The notes under the pieces were generated by a model. It was given only the letters and a program-made list of their open reading frames with translations. It was not told where the DNA came from and searched no databases. From Acetobacterium wieringae (lineage in GTDB: Bacteria; Bacillota; Clostridia; Eubacteriales; Eubacteriaceae): DNA of 64,000 bases. The position numbers and the translations under genes were made by a program. This document shows positions 7,459-16,096 of the stretch, piece by piece. The DNA lies in assembly GCF_026646375.1 (NCBI RefSeq), contig NZ_JAIPPU010000005.1, forward strand, positions 1 to 64,000. Reading direction: 5' to 3'. The stretch's first letter is position 1, and each line of letters opens with the position of its first letter.

Positions 7459-8586
7459 ATGAAAGAACTTAATATTGGTAAAACGATCGTAACCAAGCGG
7501 CGCGAAAAGGGTTTGACCCAAGAAGATCTGGCTGCCTATATCGGGGTGTCCAAGGCCTCGGTTTCCAAATGGGAAACCGGCCAGAGCTACCCGGATATTA
7601 CCCTATTACCCCAGCTCGGAGCCTATTTTAATATTTCCATCGATGAACTGATGGGCTATTCCCCCCAACTGACCCCGGCAGCGATCAAGGCCCTTTATCA
7701 TCGGCTGGCCGATGACTTTGCCAGCATACCCTTTGATGAGGTTCTGGCCGAATGCGAAACGATCATTAAAAAATACTACTCCTGTTTTCCACTGCTACTG
7801 CAGATGGCGGTACTGCTGGTCAATCATCATATGCTGGCTGCTAATCGCAAAAGCGCCAAAACGATTCTGGATCAGGCCGTCACGCTGTGCCAGCGGATCA
7901 GAGCCGAAAGCGATGACCGGAACCTGACCCGGGATGCGATCGCAATTGAAGGCACCTGCTATCTGATGCTCAACCAGCCGGCACAGGTTATGGAACTGCT
8001 GGGTGAAACTGTCCGCCCCTTCCCCACCGATACCGAAATGCTGGCCCAGGCCTATCAGATGGCCGGTAACCCGGACAAGGCCCGGCAGGTGTTGCAGATC
8101 AGCAGCTATCAGCATCTGCTATTTCTGGTTTCCACGGCTTCCGCCTATCTGATGCTCAATGCCAATGATCTTGGCTCGGTTGAAAAGATTCTGACCCGCA
8201 CCCTGGGGGTGGCCGAGCTCTATGATCTGGATGCCCTCCACCCTAATACCATGGCTCAGGTTTATTACGCCGCCGCTCAGGTCTATGCCAGTCATCAGGA
8301 TGCCGACACCGCCCTGGCCTATCTGGCTGACTATACTAAGGTCTGTGTTTCTGACTTTTTCCCCTATGCCCTTCACGGTGACGACTATTTTGACGCCATC
8401 CAGCCCTGGTTTGAGGATTTCGACCTGGGAGTAGGACCTCCCCGCAGTGAGGAAGTCATTAAACAAAGCATGCTGGATGGCTTGGTGGAAAACCCCCAGT
8501 TTGACTTTATTAAAATGGATCGCCGCTTTCAGGATCTGATAAAACAATTGGAAGCACATTTAATTAACAAAGGAGACAATCAATGA
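7459..8586 (+). CDS. Xre-family regulator with TPR-like helical domain
   Basis: A 375-aa protein with an N-terminal helix-turn-helix of the Cro/CI (Xre) type, residues about 8-65 (RREKGLTQEDLAAYIGVSKASVSKWETGQSYPDI), followed by a 300-residue all-helical region with TPR-like repeats. This architecture is common in Firmicutes as a sensor-regulator that binds peptides or partner proteins. Start ATG behind GAGGTGA. Its stop overlaps the start of the CPBP protease gene by ATGA, so the two are translationally coupled; it probably regulates its own operon and perhaps the divergent cupin operon. Confidence 0.85.
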   Translation: MKELNIGKTIVTKRREKGLTQEDLAAYIGVSKASVSKWETGQSYPDITLLPQLGAYFNISIDELMGYSPQLTPAAIKALYHRLADDFASIPFDEVLAECETIIKKYYSCFPLLLQMAVLLVNHHMLAANRKSAKTILDQAVTLCQRIRAESDDRNLTRDAIAIEGTCYLMLNQPAQVMELLGETVRPFPTDTEMLAQAYQMAGNPDKARQVLQISSYQHLLFLVSTASAYLMLNANDLGSVEKILTRTLGVAELYDLDALHPNTMAQVYYAAAQVYASHQDADTALAYLADYTKVCVSDFFPYALHGDDYFDAIQPWFEDFDLGVGPPRSEEVIKQSMLDGLVENPQFDFIKMDRRFQDLIKQLEAHLINKGDNQ

Positions 8587-9458
8587 AACGACTCGGAATA
8601 TTTTTAGGATTAACTTTTTTTCTGACCTGGGCTCTGGAATTCGCTTTAATGGCCAATGGCGGGCTGTCCAGCAGCTATAGCATTTTTGTTCTATCAGCGG
8701 TAATGCTGATGCCGGCTATTTCAGTGGTGGCAACCCGGCTAATTACCAGAGAAGGGTTTAAAGATTTTGGGCTCAAGCCCCATCTGAGAGGTAATGTCCG
8801 CTATTATCTGATCGCCTGGTTTGGCCCGGCGCTGCTGATTGCATTGGGCGCACTGATCTATTTTCTGCTGTTCCCCAGTCAGTTTGACCCCACCATGAAT
8901 CAGATGGCCAGCCTCTATGCGGCACAGGGTGTATCCCTGCCAGAAGGTACCCTATTTACCATCTTTATCGCCCAGCTGGCGTTGGGAATTTTTTTAAGCC
9001 CGCTACTGAACATCATCACCACCTCTGGCGAAGAAATCGGCTGGCGCGGTTATCTGCTACCCAAGCTGATGGAAAGCTACAGCCCCCGGGTTTCGATTAT
9101 TATTTCCGGGGTCATCTGGGGTTTGTGGCATGCGCCGATCATTGCTATGGGGCATAATTACGGCACCGGCTATTCCACCGCACCCTGGGGCGGGATTCTG
9201 GCGATGGTCGTCTTCTGTTTGTTTATTGGTTCCTTTTTCTCATTTCTGGCAATTCGCACCAAAAGCTTTTTGCCGGCTTCGATCGCCCATGGTTCCCTGA
9301 ATGGCTTTGCTGCTATATCAATCTGGTTTACCCTGGGAACCCCCAGCCCCTTTCTCGGGCCCTCGCCCACCGGCGTCATCGGTGGCATCGGCTTAATTAT
9401 CGTGGGTATCATCTGTTTTATCCTGATTGGAGCAAAAAAACCAGAATTACCGAAATAA
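8583..9458 (+). CDS. CPBP-family intramembrane metalloprotease (Abi/CAAX-like)
   Basis: A 291-aa polytopic membrane protein with CPBP/Abi motifs: GEEIGWRGYLLPKL (the EExxxR motif) and WHAPIIAMGHNYG, then the third-motif region SFLPASIAHGSLNG. These glutamates and histidines form the glutamic-type intramembrane protease site. Eight or so hydrophobic segments are evident. Overlap with the regulator gene (ATGA) points to coupled function, possibly processing of a membrane anchored or peptide substrate; the substrate is unknown. Confidence 0.88.
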   Translation: MKRLGIFLGLTFFLTWALEFALMANGGLSSSYSIFVLSAVMLMPAISVVATRLITREGFKDFGLKPHLRGNVRYYLIAWFGPALLIALGALIYFLLFPSQFDPTMNQMASLYAAQGVSLPEGTLFTIFIAQLALGIFLSPLLNIITTSGEEIGWRGYLLPKLMESYSPRVSIIISGVIWGLWHAPIIAMGHNYGTGYSTAPWGGILAMVVFCLFIGSFFSFLAIRTKSFLPASIAHGSLNGFAAISIWFTLGTPSPFLGPSPTGVIGGIGLIIVGIICFILIGAKKPELPK

Positions 9459-9679
9459 TGTATCAATTGGAAAGTCGCTTATTGTCATTTTTACAGGCAA
9501 ACAACAAGCGATTCTTCAAATTTTTATCGACATTTCATTAATACGTTACTAGTATCTTAAATAATACTAATACCACTATTAATTTAATTTCTTCTTATTT
9601 GTATGCATGATTCTAACCTGATAAAAAAAGTCTAATATCATAAAAAATAAACGGTTTTACGATAATTAATGATTTTAAG

Positions 9680-9708
9680 TTGACATTATCATATAGCTTT
9701 GATATAAT
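9680..9708 (+). promoter_or_regulatory. near-consensus sigma-A promoter
   Basis: TTGACA (9680-9685), 17-base spacer and TATAAT (9703-9708), among the best promoters in the window, yet no protein start follows for 400 bases. It drives the structured RNA below. Confidence 0.85.
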
Positions 9709-9714
9709 GTAATC

Positions 9715-9982
9715 AATAAAGTTGTGAAGTATATACTTTGAGTAGTTTTTCTGGTGAGCCTGTTTACGTGTTGAGAAACGTGGAAATATGTAAGCCGGGA
9801 GCATAATAAACGAAATCTGTATAAAAAAACATTTTTATGGAACTGGGGCTTGTGTAGGATCGAGAGGTCATACACTATACTATTGGACATTTTTGTCACA
9901 AATGGTATATTGTGAGTTATTTTTATAGCGAAGCTAGGGCACTCTAACTCTGTATTTTCAGAGTTGGAGTGTCCTTTTTTTA
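9715..9982 (+). ncRNA. probable structured noncoding RNA or unrecognised leader RNA
   Basis: About 268 bases between a near-perfect promoter and a strong terminator, without a convincing ORF. It folds into clear local elements: GTGTA/TACAC (9852-9875) enclosing GATC-GAGA-GGTC with a GNRA loop; ATACTATT/AATGGTAT (9877-9908) enclosing GACA/TGTC; TAGC-GAA-GCTA (9926-9936); and the terminator. I do not recognise the family. It lacks T-box, SAM, lysine, glycine and c-di-GMP signatures. It could be an independent sRNA or an attenuating leader of the amino-acid ABC operon that begins 134 bases downstream. Confidence 0.6.
9936..9982 (+). terminator. strong intrinsic terminator of the structured RNA
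   Basis: GGGCACTCTAACTCTG / CAGAGTTGGAGTGTCC with a short loop (9937-9973), then seven to eight U. No competing antiterminator was obvious by eye. Confidence 0.88.
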
Positions 9983-10115
9983 TCGGTTTTTCCTTTACGA
10001 TTTTGGATTTCTCGACGAACTCGGTATACATTGCTTTTCCTTGATTTTAAATCACTCAATCGCGAATGATTCAATCAAGTTAATATAAATTTACTACTTA
10101 CATTCAGGAGGAAAA

Positions 10116-10907
10116 ATGAAAAAGAAAAGAATAATGATCATGATTTTAGTGGTGCTGCTGGTCGGTGTTTTAAGTGGCTGTTCCGGAGCATCCGCTGACG
10201 AAACCACCTATTCGAAGATTATCGAAAAAGGTGAGATGACCTTTGCTATGACTGGTGCCTATCCCCCCTTTAACTTCATCGATGAAAATGGTGAATTGGC
10301 CGGATTTGATATTGAAATCGCCCATGCTATCGCCGCAAAAATGGGGGTCACAGCCAAACCCATCACCGTCGAATGGGACGGCATCATCGGCGGCCTGACT
10401 GGGAATCGCTTTGATATGATTATCGGCAGTATGGCGGTGACAGATGAGCGCCTGAAGCAGGTTAGTTTTACCGATCCCTACTACTATGACGGGGCCCAGT
10501 TTTTTGCCAAAACCGGTTCCGGATTAAAGAGCATCAGCGAACTGGAAAATGGCAAAGTCGGCGTTGTAACCGGTACCACCTTCCATGAATATTTGGACGG
10601 GATGACAAACATTGCCGAAATTCTTCAATTCCAGAGTGATGTCGATAACTTCAAAAGTGTCGATCAGGGCCGTTCCGATGGGCTGGTTACCAGTAAGGTT
10701 GTTGGCGCTCGCGCTCCGATTGATTATGGCGTCGCCATTGAGCCAGTCGGCGATCTGCTTTATACCGAAAACATCGCCATTGCCATTCGTCAGGAAGACA
10801 CGGAATTACTGGAAGCCGTCAACCAGTCTCTTGAGGCGATCATAGCCGATGGCACCTACTCCGAAATCAGCAACCGCTGGTTTGGCATGAATATTCTTGA
10901 AAAATAG
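10116..10907 (+). CDS. polar amino-acid ABC transporter substrate-binding lipoprotein
   Basis: A 263-aa extracytoplasmic solute-binding protein of family 3. A lipoprotein signal peptide ends at LSGC (Cys 22). The fold signature GAYPPFNFIDENGELAGFDI and WDGIIGGLTGNRFDMIIGSM followed by FTDPYYYDGAQFFAK is typical for glutamine/arginine/cystine type binding proteins; the exact amino acid cannot be read. Start behind AGGAGG. It heads an operon with a permease and ATPase. A stable hairpin after the gene (10918-10952) may keep its mRNA level above that of the membrane components. Confidence 0.9.
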   Translation: MKKKRIMIMILVVLLVGVLSGCSGASADETTYSKIIEKGEMTFAMTGAYPPFNFIDENGELAGFDIEIAHAIAAKMGVTAKPITVEWDGIIGGLTGNRFDMIIGSMAVTDERLKQVSFTDPYYYDGAQFFAKTGSGLKSISELENGKVGVVTGTTFHEYLDGMTNIAEILQFQSDVDNFKSVDQGRSDGLVTSKVVGARAPIDYGVAIEPVGDLLYTENIAIAIRQEDTELLEAVNQSLEAIIADGTYSEISNRWFGMNILEK

Positions 10908-10917
10908 CAACCTGTTA

Positions 10918-10952
10918 TTCAGGCAGTCCGGTACCTAACCGAACTGCCTGAA
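10918..10952 (+). promoter_or_regulatory. intercistronic hairpin 1
   Basis: TTCAGGCAGT (10918-10927) pairs with ACTGCCTGAA (10943-10952) with no U run. Probably an mRNA-stabilising or partial-termination hairpin between binding-protein and permease genes. Confidence 0.6.
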
Positions 10953-11005
10953 GCCATTTGAATACTAATCACAACTATCTGAATTTAAACCAATTCTAAA
11001 ACGGT

Positions 11006-11042
11006 GACATCCGTATTTTTTTGTAAAGACGATACGGATGTC
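11006..11042 (+). promoter_or_regulatory. intercistronic hairpin 2
   Basis: GACATCCGTAT (11006-11016) pairs perfectly with ATACGGATGTC (11032-11042), followed by ATCATTTT. It lies 36 bases before the permease start and may act as a partial terminator. Confidence 0.6.
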
Positions 11043-11078
11043 ATCATTTTATAATGATTCTAAAACAGGAGGTATCCA

Positions 11079-11759
11079 ATGGATGCTGTCATCAATAATA
11101 GTATCGAATTTTTTAAAACGGTGGTAGAATTTGCGCCGAAGTTTATTCCCGGTGTTGTTTTAACGCTACAACTGGCCTTCTTTTCAATCATTCTGGGAAT
11201 GATCATCGGTCTGGTGGTGGCCGTTTTAAAACTGACCAAATATAAGTGGTTAAAGAAAATTATGGACGTTTATATCACCATCGTCCGGGGAACTCCGTTA
11301 TTACTTCAATTGTATTTTATCTTTTATGGACTCCCCAGCCTGGGCATCATGATAGACTCCTTCCCCTCTGCGATCATTGCCCTGGCCCTGCATAATGGCG
11401 CCTACATCAGCGAAATCTTCCGGGGCTCCATTGAATCCATCGACTATGGCCAGCGTGAAGCTGCCCGGTCGCTGGGTATGACCAAATGGCAGGCGATGAA
11501 ACGAGTGGTGCTACCCCAGGCCTTTAAGCGATCAGTCCCGGCTTTGGGAAATCAGTTTATCATTGCCGTCAAGGACTCTTCCCTGGCCAGTGTTATTACC
11601 ATCACCGAAACAATGCTGTTGGCCCGTCAGTTTAGCGCCGCCACCTTTAATGTCTTCCCGATTTATTTCACCGCCGGAGTGTACTACCTGATTATTACCA
11701 TGGGACTGACCAAAGTTCTCAGTCAGGTCGAATTAAAGTTAAAAGTGAATGAGAGGTAA
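11079..11759 (+). CDS. polar amino-acid ABC transporter permease
   Basis: A 226-aa HisM/GlnP-type permease with the N-terminal GVVLTLQLAFFSIILGMIIG signature, TIVRGTPLLLQLYFIFYGLP and the ATPase-contact EAA loop (YGQREAARSLGMTKWQAMKRVVLPQAFKRSVP). About five membrane helices. It starts behind AGGAGGT. One permease gene suggests a homodimeric channel. It is followed after three bases by the ATPase gene. Confidence 0.92.
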   Translation: MDAVINNSIEFFKTVVEFAPKFIPGVVLTLQLAFFSIILGMIIGLVVAVLKLTKYKWLKKIMDVYITIVRGTPLLLQLYFIFYGLPSLGIMIDSFPSAIIALALHNGAYISEIFRGSIESIDYGQREAARSLGMTKWQAMKRVVLPQAFKRSVPALGNQFIIAVKDSSLASVITITETMLLARQFSAATFNVFPIYFTAGVYYLIITMGLTKVLSQVELKLKVNER

Positions 11760-11762
11760 ACA

Positions 11763-12488
11763 ATGAGCATGATTGAAATTAAAAACTTACACAAATATTT
11801 TGGCGAACTGGAAGTGTTGCGTGGCATCGATTTAACCGTTTCCGAGAGTGAGGTCGTCTGTCTGATTGGTTCCAGTGGATCGGGAAAAAGCACCCTGCTG
11901 CGCTGTATCAATTTCCTGGAAGAAAAAAACGAGGGTGAAATTTATATTGATGGGCAAATGGTAACGGCCAAAGAGATCAACGAAATCCGCCAGAAGGTGG
12001 GCATGGTTTTTCAGCGCTTTAACCTTTTTCCCCATATGACGGTGCTGCAAAATGTGATGGAAGGTCCCATTACGGTTAAAAAAATGGATCGGAAGAAAGC
12101 CCGGGAGCTGGCCATGACATTGCTTGAAAAGGTTAACCTGCTGGATAAGGCCAACGAATACCCGGCCATGCTCTCCGGTGGACAGCAGCAGCGGGTGGCC
12201 ATTGCCCGCTCGCTGGCGATGGAACCCAAGGTGATTCTTTTTGACGAACCGACCTCGGCCCTCGATCCGGAGCTGGTTGGCGAGGTCCTGGGCGTCATGA
12301 ATGACCTTGCTAAAGAAGGCCGAACGATGATTATTGTGACCCATGAAATGGGCTTTGCCAAAGAGGTGGCGGATCGGGTCATCTTTATTCATGAAGGTCA
12401 GATTGCTGAAGAAGGTACCCCGGAAGATATTTTTGATCGCCCGGAAAACGAACGACTGCAGAACTTTCTGGGGCAAATTTTAGTCTAA
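11763..12488 (+). CDS. polar amino-acid ABC transporter ATPase (GlnQ-like)
   Basis: A 241-aa ABC ATPase: Walker [11 protein letters not shown]-loop [11 protein letters not shown], signature LSGGQQQR, Walker [15 protein letters not shown] and switch His in [10 protein letters not shown]. Such ATPases power uptake of polar amino acids together with the two preceding products. The spacing (3 bases) and shared RBS region within the permease 3' end indicate coupled expression. No strong terminator follows; a new promoter at 12537 starts the next unit. Confidence 0.93.
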   Translation: MSMIEIKNLHKYFGELEVLRGIDLTVSESEVVCLIGSSGSGKSTLLRCINFLEEKNEGEIYIDGQMVTAKEINEIRQKVGMVFQRFNLFPHMTVLQNVMEGPITVKKMDRKKARELAMTLLEKVNLLDKANEYPAMLSGGQQQRVAIARSLAMEPKVILFDEPTSALDPELVGEVLGVMNDLAKEGRTMIIVTHEMGFAKEVADRVIFIHEGQIAEEGTPEDIFDRPENERLQNFLGQILV

Positions 12489-12536
12489 CCGACAATTTTG
12501 CCTGAACCAAAGTACCAGTCTCCGCATCAATCTCTT

Positions 12537-12565
12537 TTGATTTAGCTATGCTGAAGTGCTATACT
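12537..12565 (+). promoter_or_regulatory. sigma-A promoter of the PII-like/antiporter unit
   Basis: TTGATT (12537-12542), 17-base spacer, TATACT (12560-12565). Transcript start would be about 12572, 40 bases before the ATG. Confidence 0.65.
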
Positions 12566-12611
12566 GTTGATACGACAAATTTTAATCCACAGTCAGTACA
12601 GGAGGAAATCA

Positions 12612-12965
12612 ATGAAGTTATTTGTATATGTCTTAAGCCAGCCGGATAAACTGGATCCACTGCTGGCAGCCTTGGCGTCCAAACAAATATGCGGAGCCAC
12701 AGTGCTGGAAAGCCGGGGCATGGCCCGACACCTCAGTCATCTCCACGATGCCGATGAAATCCCGATTCTCGGTTCGTTAAGATCCTTTCTCAATCCGGAT
12801 GTGGCCCAAGGCAATGTTATTTTTGTGATTCTCGAGGACGAAAAAATAGGCCAGGTTATCGACGTGATTGAAGCCACGGTCGCCAATCTGGATGAACCGG
12901 ATTCAGGGATTGTCTTTACCATCCCCGTCGACTTCGCGAAAGGTCTGTGTTCAATTGGAAACTAA
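12612..12965 (+). CDS. PII-like small regulatory protein
   Basis: A 117-aa protein with a ferredoxin-like beta-alpha-beta pattern: KLFVYVLSQPDKLDPLLAAL, GATVLESRGMARHL (resembling the PII segment before the T-loop) and VIFVILEDEKIGQVIDVIEA. It lacks the uridylylated T-loop tyrosine motif of GlnB. Start ATG 12612 behind AGGAGG. It overlaps the start of a cation/proton antiporter gene, so it probably senses a nucleotide or ion and controls the antiporter, as PII-like proteins do for other transporters. Function is inferred from fold likeness and context. Confidence 0.7.
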   Translation: MKLFVYVLSQPDKLDPLLAALASKQICGATVLESRGMARHLSHLHDADEIPILGSLRSFLNPDVAQGNVIFVILEDEKIGQVIDVIEATVANLDEPDSGIVFTIPVDFAKGLCSIGN

Positions 12966-14169
12966 AATCATCATCGAAATTGCAATCATGCTGTTAGCCG
13001 GAATTCTGCTGGGACGATTGGCCAAACAATTCAAAATGCCCAATGTCACCGGATACCTGTTTGCCGGACTTATTTTGGGCCCTTCGTTTCTCAATCTCAT
13101 CTCGATGGATATGGTCAGCGGTTTTGTGGTGATCTCGGATATTGCCCTGGGTTTTGTCGCCTTTTCAATTGGCAGCCAGTTTGACCTCAACTATTTTAAA
13201 AAGGTCGGTATCGCTCCGATTGTGATTGCCACAGCGGAAGCCCTGATGGCCGTCATTCTAGTCACTCTGGTGCTGATACTCTTCGGTTTTGATCCCAAGC
13301 TTTCGATCATGCTGGGAGCCATTGCGGCCGCCACCGCACCGGCTCAGACCATTATGGTGATCAAGCAATATGATGCCAAAGGCCCCATGACTTCGATGCT
13401 GATGAGCGTCGTCGCCATTGATGATGCCATTGCTCTGATCGCCTTTGGTTTTGCCGCAACCATTGTCAATGCCATGAATGCCACGGTTAAAACCAATCTG
13501 ATTCTCTCAATCCTGGCGCCTTTTTATGAGGTACTGATTTCATTTATTCTGGGCGCTGTGGCGGGAATCCTGATGAAAGTGTTTTTTCGTTATTTCAAGA
13601 AGCCCTCCAATCAAATCTGCATTGTTATCGCTATGATTCTGCTGACCTACTGGGTCGCTGATGTGTTTCATGGTTCCCCCTTACTGGCCTGTATGGCCCT
13701 GGGCGGTGTCCTGGTAAACATTTATCGGGATCATATCGATGCCCTGATGAAAACTACCGATGCCTTTACGCCACCAATTTTCTTGGTCTTTTTTGTGATC
13801 TCCGGTGCCGGATTTCAGGTTTCTGCACTACCAGCCATTGGACTAATTGGCATTATCTATGTGGTCGTCCGGGTTATCGGCAAAATGGCCGGTGCTTGGT
13901 TTGGCGGGCGCATCACCCATCAGAACGAAAATATCTGCAAATACCTGGGCCCAACCCTGATGCCCCAGGCTGGCGTCGCCTTAGGACTGGTGGTCGTGGC
14001 AGCCAAGATTGTGCCTCTTTATGCCGAACAGATTCAGGTCGTCATTTTATGTTCCACCTTCATTTATTCGGTAGTCGGCCCGGTTGCCGCCAAGTATGCC
14101 CTGGTTAAAGCCAGAGAAATCACGCTGCCTGAAACCAGAACAATAGCTCCTAAAAAAATTCATTCCTAA
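12955..14169 (+). CDS. CPA2-family cation/proton antiporter (KefB/NhaS-like membrane domain)
   Basis: A 404-aa membrane protein with 11-13 helices: GILLGRLAKQFKMPNVTGYLFAG near the start, IAAATAPAQTIMVIKQYDAKGP, and the ion-site pair in VVAIDDAIALIAF. It has no C-terminal TrkA-N domain. The likely start is TTG 12955 (GAAAGG 11 bases upstream), overlapping the PII-like gene by 11 bases; upstream in-frame codons would read through that gene without an RBS, and the first internal ATG lies inside the first helix. Expected role is Na+ or K+/H+ exchange, regulated by the PII-like partner. Confidence 0.87.
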   Translation: METKIIIEIAIMLLAGILLGRLAKQFKMPNVTGYLFAGLILGPSFLNLISMDMVSGFVVISDIALGFVAFSIGSQFDLNYFKKVGIAPIVIATAEALMAVILVTLVLILFGFDPKLSIMLGAIAAATAPAQTIMVIKQYDAKGPMTSMLMSVVAIDDAIALIAFGFAATIVNAMNATVKTNLILSILAPFYEVLISFILGAVAGILMKVFFRYFKKPSNQICIVIAMILLTYWVADVFHGSPLLACMALGGVLVNIYRDHIDALMKTTDAFTPPIFLVFFVISGAGFQVSALPAIGLIGIIYVVVRVIGKMAGAWFGGRITHQNENICKYLGPTLMPQAGVALGLVVVAAKIVPLYAEQIQVVILCSTFIYSVVGPVAAKYALVKAREITLPETRTIAPKKIHS

Positions 14170-14175
14170 ACCTGC

Positions 14176-14214
14176 AATGGCGATGCTTCCTTAAAAACAG
14201 GAAGCATCGCCATT
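14176..14214. terminator. strong intrinsic hairpin between convergent units
   Basis: AATGGCGATGCTTCC (14176-14190) and GGAAGCATCGCCATT (14200-14214) form a 15-bp perfect stem. The U tract is poor. A second small hairpin AAGAGC/GCTCTT with six T follows at 14245-14266 on the plus strand. Confidence 0.75.
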
Positions 14215-14262
14215 GTTACTTTATTTCCACGTTATTGGGCTTTTAAGAGCTGACGCTCTTTT

Positions 14263-15207
14263 TTAAAACTTCAACCTCGACAGGCAACTCAAATCAAAAG
14301 TGCCAACAACTTGGCCGAACGCATCCCGGACGCCAATCTGATTGATGCCGTTTTCCAGACAGATCCGGATCCCGACAATCAGCGGATCCGTCTCCCTGGC
14401 CCACAGCATCGTTTCTTTTTCTGAGACATTGCCGTTAAAAGAACAAACCACCTGAGCGATTTTGACAATATTCAAATAGGACAAAAAGCCCTTGTTGCCG
14501 ATAAAATCATCGGCAAAATGGCTCTTGCTGTGAAAGACGATGGTATCCCGGGACCCCATTTCCATGATTTGACCCTGGTTCATTACCACAATTTTAGTCC
14601 CCAGCTTGATGGCTTCCTCAATGTCGTGGGTGACAAAGACGATGGTTTTATTCAGGGTTTGATAAATCCGGATGATTTCATCCTGAAGCACCGCCCGATT
14701 AATCTGATCCACCGCCCCCAGAGGCTCATCCATCAAAATAATCTCGGGATCGGCCGCCAGGGCCCGGGCAATGCCGACCCGCTGTTTCTGGCCGCCGCTT
14801 AATTCCTTGGGATATTTTGGCAGATAATCTTCTTCCAGACCAACCAGCTTAATAAGCTCCCGGGCCCGTTGCTTTTTGAATGTTTCGCTGGTCTTTTGAA
14901 TATCAAGAACATAGGAAATATTTTTTTCGATGGTCAGATGGGGAAACAGGCCGACCTGTTGAATGACATAACCGATGTTGCGTTTTAAAGTTATTGGATC
15001 CCACTCTTTGAGTTCTTTTCCCTTGATCCGGATTTCGCCACTATCCGGCTTGATCAGGCCATTGATCATTTTTAACAGGGTCGTTTTGCCGCAGCCGGAA
15101 GGGCCGATCAGCACGACAAACTCGCCCTGTGAAACGGTCAGGCTCAAATTTTTTATAATCGGTTTCCCGGCTTGATACTGCTGACTGACATCACGAAACT
15201 CAATCAT
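14263..15207 (-). CDS. glycine betaine/choline-type ABC transporter ATPase (OpuCA-like)
   Basis: A 314-aa ABC ATPase of the quaternary-amine uptake group: Walker A GPSGCGKTT, Q-loop VIQQVGLFPHLT, signature ELSGGQKQR, Walker B IILMDEPLGAVD, switch His FVTHDIEEA. After about residue 235 the C-terminal region carries a degenerate CBS-like segment (DPLIVGIRICLENGINQIGVRDAFGQVVGTFDL), shorter than in OpuA/OpuCA, where tandem CBS domains sense ionic strength. Third gene of the operon, five bases after the binding-protein gene. Confidence 0.88.
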   Translation of the reverse strand: MIEFRDVSQQYQAGKPIIKNLSLTVSQGEFVVLIGPSGCGKTTLLKMINGLIKPDSGEIRIKGKELKEWDPITLKRNIGYVIQQVGLFPHLTIEKNISYVLDIQKTSETFKKQRARELIKLVGLEEDYLPKYPKELSGGQKQRVGIARALAADPEIILMDEPLGAVDQINRAVLQDEIIRIYQTLNKTIVFVTHDIEEAIKLGTKIVVMNQGQIMEMGSRDTIVFHSKSHFADDFIGNKGFLSYLNIVKIAQVVCSFNGNVSEKETMLWARETDPLIVGIRICLENGINQIGVRDAFGQVVGTFDLSCLSRLKF

Positions 15208-15211
15208 TGGT

Positions 15212-16096
15212 TTATAACAAGCCCTTGGCTTTCAGGAATTCGGCGGCGACTTCCCCGGCATCCCGGTTTTCTTTTTCGACATAATAATTCAACTGCTGCA
15301 TTTCCTGATCACTGATCTGCCCCGCCAGCTGATTAAGAATTGCTTCCAGTTCAGGGTACTTATCCAGCGTGTCCTGACGGATTACCGGGGCAGCTTCATA
15401 GGCCGGGAAAAATCCCTTATCGTCTTTTAACACCTTTAAATCATATTCGGCCAGTAGACCGTCGGTGGAAAAATTATTGATCACATCCACCTGACCCTCG
15501 CCGATGGCCTTATATTTCAGGCCGATATCCAACTCTTTGGTTTCCTTGAAATTAAAACCATAGGCGGTCACTAAACCCGGGTAGCCGTCTTCCCGTTCGT
15601 AAAAATCATACTCGGCGCCCAAAATCAAATTATTACTCTGAGCCGCCAGATCCGAGAAGCTATTAATGCCCATGCCATCCGCTTTGCCTTTATCCATGGC
15701 CAGGGCATAGGTGTCATTAAAACCGTAGCGATCCAACCAGGCAAAATTATATTTTTCCTGATACTGGCTCTTTACTCCTTCATAGAGGGCTTGAGGATCG
15801 GTCACCAGCTCATTTTTCAGGACAAACAGCCAGCCGGTTCCGGTATATTCTGGATAGATGTCGATTTCTCCGGCTTCCATGGCTGGCTGAATGTTGGAGC
15901 TTCCGCCACCAATACCCATTTTATACTCGACTTTTATATCGGAATTGGCTTCGATCAGCTGACCCATCATTTCAGCAATGATATAGCTTTCTGCCATCGG
16001 TTTTGACGCAATAACAACTTTCTTTTCCTGATTTTGACAACCGGCTGCTAACAATACCAGCACGCCAATTAATGCTAAACCTATCCACTTTTTCAT
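15212..16096 (-). CDS. glycine betaine/choline-type ABC substrate-binding lipoprotein (OpuCC-like)
   Basis: A 294-aa lipoprotein (lipobox LLAAGC) of the OpuAC/OsmX type: VVIASKPMAESYIIAEMMGQLIE, GIGGGSSNIQPAMEAGEIDIYPEYTGTGW and INNFSTDGLLAEYDLKVL are family segments. It binds a quaternary amine such as glycine betaine, choline or carnitine; the ligand is not determined. Start overlaps the permease stop by ATGA. Confidence 0.9.
   Translation of the reverse strand: MKKWIGLALIGVLVLLAAGCQNQEKKVVIASKPMAESYIIAEMMGQLIEANSDIKVEYKMGIGGGSSNIQPAMEAGEIDIYPEYTGTGWLFVLKNELVTDPQALYEGVKSQYQEKYNFAWLDRYGFNDTYALAMDKGKADGMGINSFSDLAAQSNNLILGAEYDFYEREDGYPGLVTAYGFNFKETKELDIGLKYKAIGEGQVDVINNFSTDGLLAEYDLKVLKDDKGFFPAYEAAPVIRQDTLDKYPELEAILNQLAGQISDQEMQQLNYYVEKENRDAGEVAAEFLKAKGLL

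Noticed and set aside
9715-9982. T-box or known amino-acid riboswitch before the ABC operon
   Set aside because: No T-box bulge sequence (GGGUGGNACC type), lysine, glycine or SAM signatures were found; left as an unassigned RNA.
9675-10031. 118-codon minus-strand frame across the structured RNA
   Set aside because: It crosses the promoter and terminator of the RNA, lacks a ribosome site and has no family resemblance.
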